Shown: positions 52,383-59,970, counted from the first letter of the stretch. The stretch is 64,000 nt of DNA from DATFVB01 sp963714035 (GCA_963714035.1 OY970224.1:1364001-1428000); one strand, 5' to 3'. Translations and numbers: made by a program. The notes: generated by a model from the sequence alone, not told the origin.

Positions 52383-53597
52383 GTGCGTCTCGATCAGCGG
52401 GTCGCCCGCGAGCATGCGCTCTCGCGGCGGAAAGCGCGCGACTACGTCGAAACGGGGCGCGTCGACGTGGACGGCGCCGTCTGCCGGGAGCCCGGACAGG
52501 CCGTCGGCGACGGCTCGCGGGTCGTGCTGGACGTGAACCGGCCCGCGGTGGGCAACGTCCGGACGAAACTCCTCGTCCTCCTCGAGGATCCTTCGCTCAT
52601 CGTCGTGGAGAAGCCCGCGGGCCTCCTCACCCTCGCCACCGACGCGCGCGAGAAGGACACCCTCCTCTCGCGCGTCAACGCTTACCTGCAGCACCGCTAC
52701 CGCCGCCGGCCGTACGTCGGCGTCGTCCACCGGCTCGACAAGGAGACCTCCGGGGCGATCGTGTTCGCCCGCTCCCGCGAGATGCTCCGCGCGCTCCAGG
52801 AGCTCTTTCGCCGGCACGACATCGAGCGGGAGTACGTCGCGATCGTGGAAGGATCGCCCGGCCCGGATTCCGGGACGATCGGCCTCGACCTCGTCCGCGA
52901 TGCGGGCGACCGCCGGCGGGGAACGGCGCGGCGCGGGGAAGAGGGACGGCGCGCCGTCACGCACTGGCGCGTCCTGCGCCGGATGCCTTCGACGACGCTC
53001 GTCGCGCTCCGGCTCGAGACCGGACGGACGCACCAGATCCGCGTGCACCTCGCCGCCGTCGGCCACCCGGTCGTCGGGGATTCCGTGTACCGACCGCGGC
53101 ATTTCGAGGGACCTCCCCTCGACGCCCCCCGGCAGATGCTTCACGCGCGCACGCTGGGGTTCCGACACCCCGACACGGGAGAACGCGTGCTCGCCTCGAG
53201 CGAGATCCCGGCGGACTTCCGCGAACGGCTCGAGGCGCTCGCCCGGGCGACGCCGCCGGCGATGCAAGGCGGTCGGGGGCGCAACCGAGCGGGGACCGGC
53301 CGCAAGCCGGCCGCGTCGACCGAACGGACCGAGCGGCGTCGCGGCCCGGTGCGCCCGCCGCGCGCTTCCATGGCACAATCGGAGACGGAGGTAGCTCATG
53401 CCGGAATCGACCACCGTGGCGGCTCCCGAAAACGCTCGCCGGGCCAGAAAACGCACGGCGCCCCGCAAAAAGGCGGCGCCTCGAAAGAAAACCGCTTCCC
53501 GCCGAAAAAGCGCGTCCGGCCTCCCGGCGCTCCTGGATCGACTGTCCGCCCAGGCCTCCCGGGCCGGGGCGGCGATCGCCGCCGGCGCCGCCGGTAG
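52383..53597 (+). CDS. RluA-family pseudouridine synthase with long basic tail
   Basis: The 404-residue RNA modification enzyme has an N-terminal S4 RNA-binding domain (LDQRVAREHALSRRKARDYV) and a synthase domain with the catalytic motif GVVHRLDKETSGAIVF. TGRTHQIRVHLAAVGHPVVGD and the EYVAIVEG region match RluA/RluC/RluD. After about residue 300 the sequence is low-complexity and strongly basic (Arg/Gly/Pro). The final 67 codons overlap, in another frame, the start of the next gene. This tail may be an extension by read-through of non-selected sequence or a real RNA-binding tail. Confidence 0.88.
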   Translation: MRLDQRVAREHALSRRKARDYVETGRVDVDGAVCREPGQAVGDGSRVVLDVNRPAVGNVRTKLLVLLEDPSLIVVEKPAGLLTLATDAREKDTLLSRVNAYLQHRYRRRPYVGVVHRLDKETSGAIVFARSREMLRALQELFRRHDIEREYVAIVEGSPGPDSGTIGLDLVRDAGDRRRGTARRGEEGRRAVTHWRVLRRMPSTTLVALRLETGRTHQIRVHLAAVGHPVVGDSVYRPRHFEGPPLDAPRQMLHARTLGFRHPDTGERVLASSEIPADFRERLEALARATPPAMQGGRGRNRAGTGRKPAASTERTERRRGPVRPPRASMAQSETEVAHAGIDHRGGSRKRSPGQKTHGAPQKGGASKENRFPPKKRVRPPGAPGSTVRPGLPGRGGDRRRRRR

Positions 53598-53778
53598 CCG
53601 GGACTCGGCCAAAGCGGCCCTCGTCCGGGCCCGGGGGGCTTCGCGCGGAGCGGTCCGGGCGTCGGTCCAGGAGTGGAAGAAGCTCGACACCTCGCGGAGA
53701 GTGGAGTTCGTCGCGGCGCTCCTCGCGGCGCTCGCCGCGGCTTCGGGATCGGTCGCCGCCGCGCGGAAGAGAAAGTAG
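53398..53778 (+). CDS. Small basic histone H1-like protein
   Basis: The 126-residue product has an Ala/Lys/Arg-rich N-terminus (ENARRARKRTAPRKKAAPRK, KTASRRKSA) and a central helical region (SGLPALLDRLSAQASRAGAA). It ends in a hydrophobic patch and a basic tail (FVAALLAALAAASGSVAAAR plus KRK). GGAGGT 6 nt before the ATG is one of the best ribosome binding sites in the window, so this frame is likely real. The lysine-rich repeats resemble bacterial histone H1-like DNA-binding tails. No family was recognised. It overlaps the RluA frame by 200 nt. Confidence 0.65.
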   Translation: MPESTTVAAPENARRARKRTAPRKKAAPRKKTASRRKSASGLPALLDRLSAQASRAGAAIAAGAAGSRDSAKAALVRARGASRGAVRASVQEWKKLDTSRRVEFVAALLAALAAASGSVAAARKRK

Positions 53779-53812
53779 GACGCGCGCCGCGGCGCCGTCA
53801 CGAGTCCGGCAG

Positions 53813-53930
53813 TCGAAAGTCCAAAGTCGGTTTCCGAACGGTGACCCGGGACTCTCGACTTTCGACTCGGAACTGAGCGACTCGCGAACCACTCGTCACT
53901 CGTCCCTGAGGAACTCGCAACGGCTCGTGG
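53813..53930. repeat. Low-complexity TCGACTTTCGACTC / CTCGTCACTCG repeat
   Basis: The gene-free stretch between the H1-like gene and the TlpA-like gene carries short direct repeats of ACTC, CGACT and GTCAC words. It includes CACTCGTCCCTGAGGAACTC, which parallels the stretch at 48841-48860. No gene or clear terminator is seen. Confidence 0.6.
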
Positions 53931-53940
53931 CGTCCGCGCC

Positions 53941-54417
53941 CTAATGCGCGGACGCCACGAGCTTCAGAAACTGTTCGGTCGTCCGGCGGCCGGCCGCGCT
54001 CGCGACCGGCTTTCCGTCCCTGCCGTACACGATGGTGTGCGGAAGCTCCCCCTCCCATTTCGGGTCCACGGCATCGATGAACCGCTGCGGGTCCTCGGAT
54101 GACTCGATGAAGCAGCGGAACGGGTTCCCGATGCCGTCGAGCACGGCGGGAACGACCGAATCCTTGAACTTGAGCGAATCGGCGGAAACGAGCAAGACGT
54201 CGAAGGAGCCCTTCCCTTCCCGCCACGCGCGAGCGAGCGAAGGCAGCTCTTCCCGGCAGGGTTCGCACCAGGTCGCCCAGAAGTTGACGACGAGGGGCTT
54301 TCCGCGATGCGGGGCGACGACGTCGGAAAAGTAGCGTTCCGGGGTGACCGCGGCGATCGCGCGCCGGGGGGGCGCCGGAGCCGCCGCGGCCCCGGCGAGC
54401 AGGAGCGCGGCGATCAT
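53941..54417 (-). CDS. TlpA-like thiol-disulfide oxidoreductase
   Basis: The 158-residue exported thioredoxin-fold protein has a short signal (MIAALLLAGAAAAPAPP), then NFWATWCEPCREELPSLARA with the redox CxxC as WCEPC, and a cis-proline region LPHTIVYGRDGKP. TlpA/ResA-type proteins reduce or shuttle disulfides in the periplasm. The start overlaps the stop of the upstream redoxin gene as ATGA, so the two are coupled. The nearby deiodinase-like gene is also a thioredoxin-fold protein. Confidence 0.87.
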   Translation of the reverse strand: MIAALLLAGAAAAPAPPRRAIAAVTPERYFSDVVAPHRGKPLVVNFWATWCEPCREELPSLARAWREGKGSFDVLLVSADSLKFKDSVVPAVLDGIGNPFRCFIESSEDPQRFIDAVDPKWEGELPHTIVYGRDGKPVASAAGRRTTEQFLKLVASAH

Positions 54418-55001
54418 CCGCGCTTGATGCTGCAGCCGAAGGCCTTCGTCGCGGCGACCGGGACCGGACGGCCGGCCAGCAGCGCGTCGAGCGCGTTCCG
54501 AAGGTCGGGCGACCGCACCGCCGCCGGATCGTCCCGGTTCTCGTCGATCCGGCCGTGGTAACGAACCATGCCATCGCGACCGACGACGAAGATCTCGGGA
54601 GTGTGCTCGGCGCCGTAGGCGTCCGCCGTTCGGCTCCCCTGGTCCTTCACGATCGGGAACGTGAATCCGTGTTCCTTCGCGTGCGAGGCGATCTCGGAAA
54701 CCGGCTCGTTGACGTTGCTGTTCACGCCGATGAAGCGGACCCCCCTCGAGCCATATTCTTTCTCCAGCGCCTGCATCCGCTCGTCGTAGGCGTTCGACAC
54801 GGGACAGCGCGTCGAGATGAACATCACGACGGTCGCGGCGTGCGCCTGCCGTTCGCCCGCGAGCGACATCGACCCGGAGCCGCTCGCCAGCGGAAGCGAG
54901 AATTCCGGCGCCCGGTCGCCGGGCTTGAGAGCCGCCGATCCGAGAACCGGAAGTCCGAAGATCAGGGCGGCGGCGAGGACGTTCGTGACGGTTCGTTTCA
55001 T
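54414..55001 (-). CDS. Exported AhpC/TSA-type redoxin
   Basis: The 195-residue protein has a signal peptide (TVTNVLAAALIFGLPVLGSA), DRAPEFSLPLASGSGS, and VMFISTRCPVSNAYDERM with the reactive C66 in RCPVS. It then has VNSNVNEPVSEI, EHTPEIFVVGRDGMVRYHG and a second cysteine close to the C-terminus in AFGCSIKRG (C190). The CPVS plus CSIK pair is typical of a redoxin subgroup of environmental bacteria. Peroxidase or thiol-transfer activity is inferred. GGAGGAAG upstream confirms the start. Confidence 0.87.
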   Translation of the reverse strand: MKRTVTNVLAAALIFGLPVLGSAALKPGDRAPEFSLPLASGSGSMSLAGERQAHAATVVMFISTRCPVSNAYDERMQALEKEYGSRGVRFIGVNSNVNEPVSEIASHAKEHGFTFPIVKDQGSRTADAYGAEHTPEIFVVGRDGMVRYHGRIDENRDDPAAVRSPDLRNALDALLAGRPVPVAATKAFGCSIKRG

Positions 55002-55177
55002 GACTTCCTCCGAAATGCTAACAACGCCGCCGATGGGCGGGGAATTCCTTGGAGCGGCCACACATGAACGCAGCCGGAACGGAACCTAACGAGCCAACCC
55101 GCTCCGAGGATGTCGGCAATCGCCGTCTGGAGTGGATGCCGGCCGGCCGTTGGAAGCTGCCCGGGAATGGCCCCCGT

Positions 55178-55300
55178 CGAGCGCCGGAGCGGTCGAGCCG
55201 AGAAGGCGAGCCGCGAAGGTCAGATCGCGGAAAGTCTCGCCGAAGTAATCGAGGCGAGGAGGTCCGCGATCTGGGAGGCCGCAGCGTTCCAGTCGCGGTG
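55178..55300. repeat. Dispersed hairpin repeat, copy overlapping the end of a gene
   Basis: One copy of the 4446-5079/38971-39368 family in the same orientation as the 39-kb copies. The main stem is CAGATCGCGGA / TCCGCGATCTG and the inner stem CTCGCC / GGCGAG, both fully paired. The left half keeps the flank GCCGGAGCGGTCGAGCCGAG. It covers the 3-prime end and stop codon of the deiodinase-like gene on the opposite strand. The 110 nt before it (55068-55177) show nothing else. Confidence 0.85.
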
Positions 55301-55957
55301 CGACGCGCGCGATGCCGACGGAAACCGTCTGGCGAGCCAGGCCTCGAGCTCCTCGGGATGGAAGCCGAACGGCCCGGTTTTCCCCTTGTACGCGACGCGT
55401 CCGTTCTCGTCGACGACGTAAATCCGCTCGGGCCACCCGGCGTAGAGCGCGTCGGCCCGGTTGTCCATCGCGTCGACGGCGAGCGGAATCCGAAAATGGA
55501 ACCTTTTCGTGAAATCCGCCGCGATCGCGATCCGCTGCCCGAGCGTGTGCGGCTGCGGATAGCAGATCCCCTGGTCGTCGTTGGCCTTCATCTTCCACTC
55601 GTCGATGGGATGGGCCTCGCGGATGTAGACCGTCAGGAATTCGACGCGGCCGCGGTAGCGATCGTAGATGTCCTCGAGCCGCGCGACCGAGCGGCGAAAC
55701 GGCGGTCAGGTGAAGCTTCCGAACACGAGGACGAGCGGCCGCGCCCCGATCCGTTCGGCGAGACGCGTCGTGCCCGCCCCGGCGACGGCGTGCAGCACGA
55801 CGTCGGGCGCCGGGCTTCCGACGCGCAGCGCCCCTTCGCGGCGGGTGTCGTACCGGAGCATGCCGATGATGTTGGACGGCCCGATCTTCGCCACGACGAA
55901 GGCGGCGAGGCCGACGACGACCGCGGCGACGAGCAGGAGCACGCGGCGAAGCGTCAT
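55220..55957 (-). CDS. Deiodinase-like thioredoxin-fold selenoprotein (in-frame UGA read as Sec)
   Basis: A continuous 245-codon reading if the TGA at 55706-55708 is read as selenocysteine (residue 84). The first part has an N-terminal membrane anchor (about residues 6-23), GSPAPDVVLHAV and PLVLVFGSFT. Then comes the TGA, and then PPFRRSVARLEDIYDRYRG, VEFLTVYIREAHPIDEWKM and WPERIYVVDENGRVAYKGKT. Iodothyronine deiodinases and their bacterial relatives share GS-x-T-Sec/Cys-PPF followed by VYIxEAHPxDxW, so the TGA sits exactly at the catalytic Sec. A hairpin follows the UGA (55678-55695). The last roughly 25 residues are encoded by the repeat at 55178-55300. Thiol- or peroxide-type redox activity is more likely than thyroid hormone metabolism. 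Standard gene callers would split this gene at the TGA. Confidence 0.87.
55672..55705 (-). promoter_or_regulatory. Bacterial SECIS-like hairpin directly after the Sec UGA
   Basis: Beginning 11 nt after the UGA, GCCGC and GCGGC pair (55691-55695 with 55678-55682) around an 8-nt apical loop UCGGUCGC. The loop contains the GGU core recognised by SelB in known bacterial SECIS elements. A weaker lower stem (UUUC with GAGG, two bases bulged) could extend it. Distance and loop fit published bacterial SECIS rules, which place the apical loop about 16-37 nt after UGA. Confidence 0.7.
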
Positions 55958-56087
55958 GGCGGGAAGTATTCTACTCTCCGTCCTTCCGTCGGGCGACCCT
56001 TCCGGATCTTCGTGGCAGCGGGCTTGCTGCGTTTTCCCCGGGGCGGAGCAGCGTCGCTCCGTCCGAATCCGCCAGAGGGGGTATTTC

Positions 56088-56672
56088 ATGGCGAACAGAA
56101 TCGACGGAATGCGGGTCGCGATCCTCGCGACCGAGGGGTTCGAGCAGTCGGAGCTCCTCGAGCCGAAGAAGGCCCTCGAAACCGAGGGCGCGAGAGCGGA
56201 AGTCGTGTCGCCGAAAGACGGCGAGATCCGTGGCTGGGCAAAGGACGACTGGGGAAAGAAGGTGAACGTGGACGTCCTTCTCGAAGAGGCGGACCCTTCC
56301 TCGTACGACGCGCTCGTCCTGCCGGGCGGGGTCATGAACCCGGACCGGCTCCGCATGAACCCGCGCGCCGTCGCGTTCGTGAAGAGCTTCGTCGACGCCG
56401 GAAAGCCGATCGCGGCGATCTGCCACGGTCCCTGGACGCTGATCGAAGCCGGAGGCGTGCGCGGACGGCGGATGACGTCGTGGCCTTCGCTCCAGAGCGA
56501 TCTGCGAAACGCGGGCGCCCGATGGACCGACGAGGAAGTGGTCGTCGACAACGGAGTCGTGACGAGCCGGAAGCCGGCCGACCTCCCGGCGTTCAACCGG
56601 AAGATGATCGAAGAGTTCGGAGAGAGACGACACACGCGCGCCGGCGCGGCGCCGGTCTCGACCCGGGCATAG
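56088..56672 (+). CDS. PfpI/DJ-1 family protein
   Basis: The 194-residue member of the DJ-1/PfpI superfamily has the nucleophile elbow AAICHGPWTLIEAGG (cysteine with following histidine) and an upstream glutamate in ATEGFEQSEL, as in PfpI-type deglycase/peptidase proteins. VLPGGVMNPDRLRMN and MTSWPSLQSDLRNAGA are also family segments. AGAGGGGG upstream of the ATG supports the start. It may act in protein repair or stress response. Two short genes downstream are separated by only about 35 nt. Confidence 0.88.
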   Translation: MANRIDGMRVAILATEGFEQSELLEPKKALETEGARAEVVSPKDGEIRGWAKDDWGKKVNVDVLLEEADPSSYDALVLPGGVMNPDRLRMNPRAVAFVKSFVDAGKPIAAICHGPWTLIEAGGVRGRRMTSWPSLQSDLRNAGARWTDEEVVVDNGVVTSRKPADLPAFNRKMIEEFGERRHTRAGAAPVSTRA

Positions 56673-56706
56673 GTCTTGCTCTTTCCACGGTGGAGAGGGG
56701 GTTCCC

Positions 56707-56859
56707 ATGCTGCTGACCATCGCCATCATCCTGTTCATCGCCTGGGTCCTGGGGTTCTTCGCGTTTCACGTCACCGCCGGCTTCATCCATATCCTGATCG
56801 TGCTCGCGGTGATCTCGTTCGTCGTGCATCTCTTCACCGGCCGCCGATCCGTGGTCTGA
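56707..56859 (+). CDS. Lmo0937-type small membrane protein
   Basis: The 50-residue protein has two hydrophobic helices (LLTIAIILFIAWVLGFFAF and IHILIVLAVISFVVHLF) with a short histidine-containing turn and a basic end. Length and pattern match the Lmo0937 family of small, stress-associated membrane proteins of unknown function. GGAGAGGGGG about 5 nt before the ATG is strong. It is followed closely by a perfect terminator, so the PfpI and Lmo0937 genes probably form one transcript. Confidence 0.85.
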   Translation: MLLTIAIILFIAWVLGFFAFHVTAGFIHILIVLAVISFVVHLFTGRRSVV

Positions 56860-56881
56860 ACGGGCGCCCGTGATCGCCACC

Positions 56882-56910
56882 GGGAGGCCGCTTCGGCGGC
56901 CTCCCTTTTT
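56882..56910 (+). terminator. Intrinsic terminator with UUCG tetraloop
   Basis: GGGAGGCCGC, loop TTCG, GCGGCCTCCC, then TTTTT. It has a perfect 10-bp stem with a C(UUCG)G tetraloop followed by a T-run, the clearest factor-independent terminator in the window. It ends the PfpI/Lmo0937 transcript. Confidence 0.95.
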
Positions 56911-57254
56911 CACGTCGGCCTCGCGCTCGCCGCTCCGCGGCTGGAACGCTACGGCCTCCCGGATCGCGGACCTCCGGAGCAATGAAACCGTCGCGGCTCG
57001 CCGAACGAGCGACTCGACCGCGCCACCGCCAGCCCCTTCGCCGACGCTCCCGCTCCCGCAACGCGGAGCTTTCGCCGATAAGCCCGAAATCCGCCGCACC
57101 GTTTGATCCACATCAGCGTATTCGCCTTGAACCGAGAGTGCGGGCATTCGAGCAGATCAGTCGAGACGCCTCAGCGCGGGCTCTTCGGTCTCGCCAACGA
57201 TCACACTGACCTGAAGAAGCCAGCTATTTGGCTCGGGCCGAGCGGGCGGGACTT
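56911..57254. repeat. Degenerate repeat copy in a gene-free gap
   Basis: From about 56914 to 57010 the sequence aligns with the 4.4-kb repeat (CGTCGGCCTCGCGC, then GGCCTCCCGGATCGCGGACC), but the second arm of the hairpin is lost after GGAGCAATGAAACC. The following roughly 240 nt up to the ligase stop carry no gene and no evident structure. Confidence 0.6.
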
Positions 57255-58280
57255 TCACAACAAAGACATCGAAGACCGGCTTTCGGTCTCGACCTGTTTC
57301 ATCGTGCACTGCTTCGCCGCCTTGTCCGGCCGCCAGCGAAGGAGCTTCGTCCCGTGGCGGAACCGGCCGCCCGTGAACGCGTCGTACCGCACCTCGACGA
57401 CGAGCTTCGGCTTCAGGGGCTTCCAGTCCGCGCTCCGCTCCGTGCTCCACCGGCTCGGCCCCCCCGGGGCGCGGCCCGTGAACCCGGGAGCGGCAACGAG
57501 CTTCTCGAGAGCCTTCGTGAGGGCGCTCCGGTCCCCTTTCAGTCCCGAGGTGAACCCGACGTGATGGAGCTTTCCGTCGTCGCCGTACAGCCCGAGAAGG
57601 AGCGAGCCGACCTCTTTTCCTTTCGAGGCGTACCGGAACCCTCCGACGACGCAGTCCGCGGTCCGCAGGCTCTTGATCTTCTGCATTCCGCTCCGCTCTC
57701 CCGACCGGTAGGCGACGTCGACCGCCTTCGCGACGACGCCGTCGAGGCCTCCGCCGACCATCCGGAACCATTCCTTCGCGCGCCCGGCGTCCCGCGTGGA
57801 CGGCGAGAGAAAGATCCGATCCTTCCGCCGGAAATGCTTCTTCGCGAAGGCTTCGAGCTTCCTTCGCCGATCCTCGAGAGGACGGTCGACGAGAGCGCGG
57901 CCGTCCTCCCCGACGAGGAGATCGAACGCGATCAGGGCCGCGGGAGTCTCCTTCGCGAGCCGCCGGATCCGGCTTTCGGCCGGATGGATGCGAAGGAGCA
58001 GATCGTCGAAGGACAGGCCGCCGCCGGCCGGGATCACGATCTCGCCGTCGAGGACGAATCTCGCGGCGCGAATCCCGAGGAGCGAAGCGGTCACCTCCGG
58101 AAAATACCGGCCGAGCGGCTGCCCGCTCTTCGACTGCAGATCGACTTTCTTCCCGTCGCGAAAAACGAGGCATCGGAAACCGTCCCATTTCGGCTCGTAC
58201 TGCCACTCTTCCCCCTCCGGGATGCGGTCGACCAGAAGGGCTTCCATCGGCGGATACGGGGGGCGGATCGGAAGCGTCAC
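57255..58280 (-). CDS. ATP-dependent DNA ligase (LigD-type, free-standing)
   Basis: The 341-residue ligase joins DNA nicks or ends. The adenylated lysine is K31 in EPKWDGFRCLVF (KxDG), and FVLDGEIVIPAGGGLSFDDL, GLDGVVAKAVDVAYRSGERSG and the oligonucleotide-binding C-terminal part (GFRYASKGKEVGSLLLGLYG) match LigD ligase domains. In many bacteria this domain is fused to the polymerase; here it is a separate gene. It starts with GTG in a GTGA overlap with the polymerase gene. No ku gene is in the window, so whether it serves NHEJ cannot be confirmed here. Confidence 0.9.
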   Translation of the reverse strand: MTLPIRPPYPPMEALLVDRIPEGEEWQYEPKWDGFRCLVFRDGKKVDLQSKSGQPLGRYFPEVTASLLGIRAARFVLDGEIVIPAGGGLSFDDLLLRIHPAESRIRRLAKETPAALIAFDLLVGEDGRALVDRPLEDRRRKLEAFAKKHFRRKDRIFLSPSTRDAGRAKEWFRMVGGGLDGVVAKAVDVAYRSGERSGMQKIKSLRTADCVVGGFRYASKGKEVGSLLLGLYGDDGKLHHVGFTSGLKGDRSALTKALEKLVAAPGFTGRAPGGPSRWSTERSADWKPLKPKLVVEVRYDAFTGGRFRHGTKLLRWRPDKAAKQCTMKQVETESRSSMSLL

Positions 58281-59212
58281 AGGTATTCCTCCAGGCGGAA
58301 TCGCCCTTTCTTCGCCAGGACCGGCGCCCACAGGTCGCCCGTCCGGCGCACGCGGGCGACCACGTTGTCGATGCGGAAGTCCTCGATCGCGATCTCCTTC
58401 TCGACTTCCTTCCAGGTGACGGGCGTCGAAACGGCGGCCTTCGGAGAAGGGCGAACCGAATAGATCGACGCGAGCGTTCGTCCCCACGCGTTCTGGTTGT
58501 AGTCGACGAGGACGCGGCGGGCCGGGCGTTTGGCGATCCGGTACTCGGCGGTCGCGAGCAACGGATGCCGCGACGCGATCTCCTGCGCGAAGCGCTTCGC
58601 GAAGCCCCAGACCTCCTTCTGGAGCGGGCCGCGGACGATCGGCACGTAGACGTGGATTCCCCGCGAACCGGTCGTCTTGGCGAAGGAGGTCATCCCGAGC
58701 GACGCCAGCGCCGCGGCGACCGCGAGGGCGGTCTCCCGCACCTGGGAGAAGGACCCCCCTTTCACGGGATCGAGGTCGAAGTGGACGAAATCCGGGCGAT
58801 GCACGTCGTCGCAGCGCGCGTACCAGGGGTTGAGGTCGATGCAACCGAGATTGATCGTCCAGAGAAGCGCCGCGAGATCGTCGACGACGGGAAAATCGAT
58901 CACGTTTCCCGAGGCGTGCTCGATCGCGCACGTGCGGATCCACTCCGGCCGCGGGTCGGGAGCGCGCTTCATGAAGAAGAATTCGCCCCCGGCGCCGTGC
59001 GGGTATCTCTTCATCACCATCGCGCGGTCGGCCACGTGCGGCAGGAGCCACGGCGAAATCGCGGCGTAGTAGCGGAGGAGGTCTCCCTTGGTCACTCCGA
59101 GCGCGGGCCAGAAGACCTTCCGCAGGTTCGTCAGCCGGACGCGGCGGCGGCCCGCGGCGACTTCCGCATCGTCGCGGTCAAGCGGGATCTCGGGAATGGC
59201 GTGACCCTTCAC
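58277..59212 (-). CDS. ligD: LigD-type DNA polymerase (free-standing)
   Basis: The 311-residue archaeo-eukaryotic-primase-type polymerase fills gaps during end joining. Segments include LTNLRKVFWPALGVTKGDLL, PHGAGGEFFFMKRAPDPRPE, FVHFDLDPVKGGSF (catalytic Asp pair DLD), TTGSRGIHVYVPI, and VDYNQNAWGRTLASIYSVRP. These match the LigD polymerase domain. It uses a GTG start at 59212, which overlaps the stop of the next upstream gene as GTGA, and is itself coupled to the ligase. Confidence 0.92.
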   Translation of the reverse strand: MKGHAIPEIPLDRDDAEVAAGRRRVRLTNLRKVFWPALGVTKGDLLRYYAAISPWLLPHVADRAMVMKRYPHGAGGEFFFMKRAPDPRPEWIRTCAIEHASGNVIDFPVVDDLAALLWTINLGCIDLNPWYARCDDVHRPDFVHFDLDPVKGGSFSQVRETALAVAAALASLGMTSFAKTTGSRGIHVYVPIVRGPLQKEVWGFAKRFAQEIASRHPLLATAEYRIAKRPARRVLVDYNQNAWGRTLASIYSVRPSPKAAVSTPVTWKEVEKEIAIEDFRIDNVVARVRRTGDLWAPVLAKKGRFRLEEYL

Positions 59213-59844
59213 GGGCGGATTCCCCCCCGGGACCGGATCGGCGGCGGCAGCCGCGGCGGCCGCGGACCGTGCCGCGCGCCGGCGGCGAGCCCCACGTAGG
59301 CGAGCTCGCGCCGCTCGCGCACCCTCCGCAGAAGCAACCCCCCGCGGCTCATGTCGCCCCGCCCGGCGAATTCCGCGGGGAAGCGCAGGCGATCGCCGAG
59401 CGCGGCGCCCAGGACATCGACGTACTTCGCGGTCGCGATACTTCCGAGCAGGACGACCTCGTCTCCCGCGGCGAGAGCGCCGGCCAGCCGGCGCGCGTCC
59501 CGCTCGAGCGGCCTCCGATACCGCGGCTCCCCGAGATCGATCGGAACGGCGGCGAACCGGACGAGGTCGCGGCGGGTCACCGATGTGTCGGGGGAAACGA
59601 GCCCCCGGTCGGGCGTGATCACGAGGGCCCCGGCGGCGCCGGGCGGCGCCGAAGCGAACTCCCGGGCGTAGGAGATCTTGCCCCGGAAATAGAGGCCGCT
59701 CAGGAACGAGAAGACCTCTCCGACCGGGGCGCCCTCCTCCCGCAGTCGCCGGGCCAGCGGAAAATCGGCCTTTTCCGGCAGGAGCAGGCGCGCCCGCTCC
59801 CCCGCGCACGACGCGGGAGACAGGACGAAGATCCGGTGCGGCAT
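59209..59844 (-). CDS. Unknown protein co-transcribed with LigD polymerase and ligase
   Basis: The 211-residue protein of unrecognised family begins MPHRIFVLSPASCAGERARL. It contains FSFLSGLYFRGKISYAREFA, VITPDRGLVSPDT, DEVVLLGSIATAKYVDVLGA and LRFPAEFAGRGDMSRGGLLL. The blocks of hydrophobic strand plus helix (VVLLGSIATAKYVDVL) suggest an alpha/beta fold with a nucleotide- or ligand-binding loop, but no motif is decisive. Overlap with the polymerase gene indicates co-translation. A role with DNA repair is inferred from context only. Confidence 0.75.
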   Translation of the reverse strand: MPHRIFVLSPASCAGERARLLLPEKADFPLARRLREEGAPVGEVFSFLSGLYFRGKISYAREFASAPPGAAGALVITPDRGLVSPDTSVTRRDLVRFAAVPIDLGEPRYRRPLERDARRLAGALAAGDEVVLLGSIATAKYVDVLGAALGDRLRFPAEFAGRGDMSRGGLLLRRVRERRELAYVGLAAGARHGPRPPRLPPPIRSRGGIRP

Positions 59845-59970
59845 CGCCCCCGATTGTGCATGAGGCGGGCCATCGCGGGAAACGGGGCCGCCCCGGAACT
59901 TTCGGGCGCCGAATCCGTAGATCCTGTTCGAGCGGCGGGTTCGCCGCGGCACCCGTATAAAGGACGGAAC

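Noticed and set aside
55706..55708. Nonsense mutation making a pseudogene
   Set aside because: The TGA is at the conserved Sec position, frame is intact on both sides, and a SECIS-like hairpin follows.
57103..57254. Small plus-strand gene in the gap before the ligase
   Set aside because: The frame runs into the antisense of the ligase gene and shows no ribosome binding site or family features.
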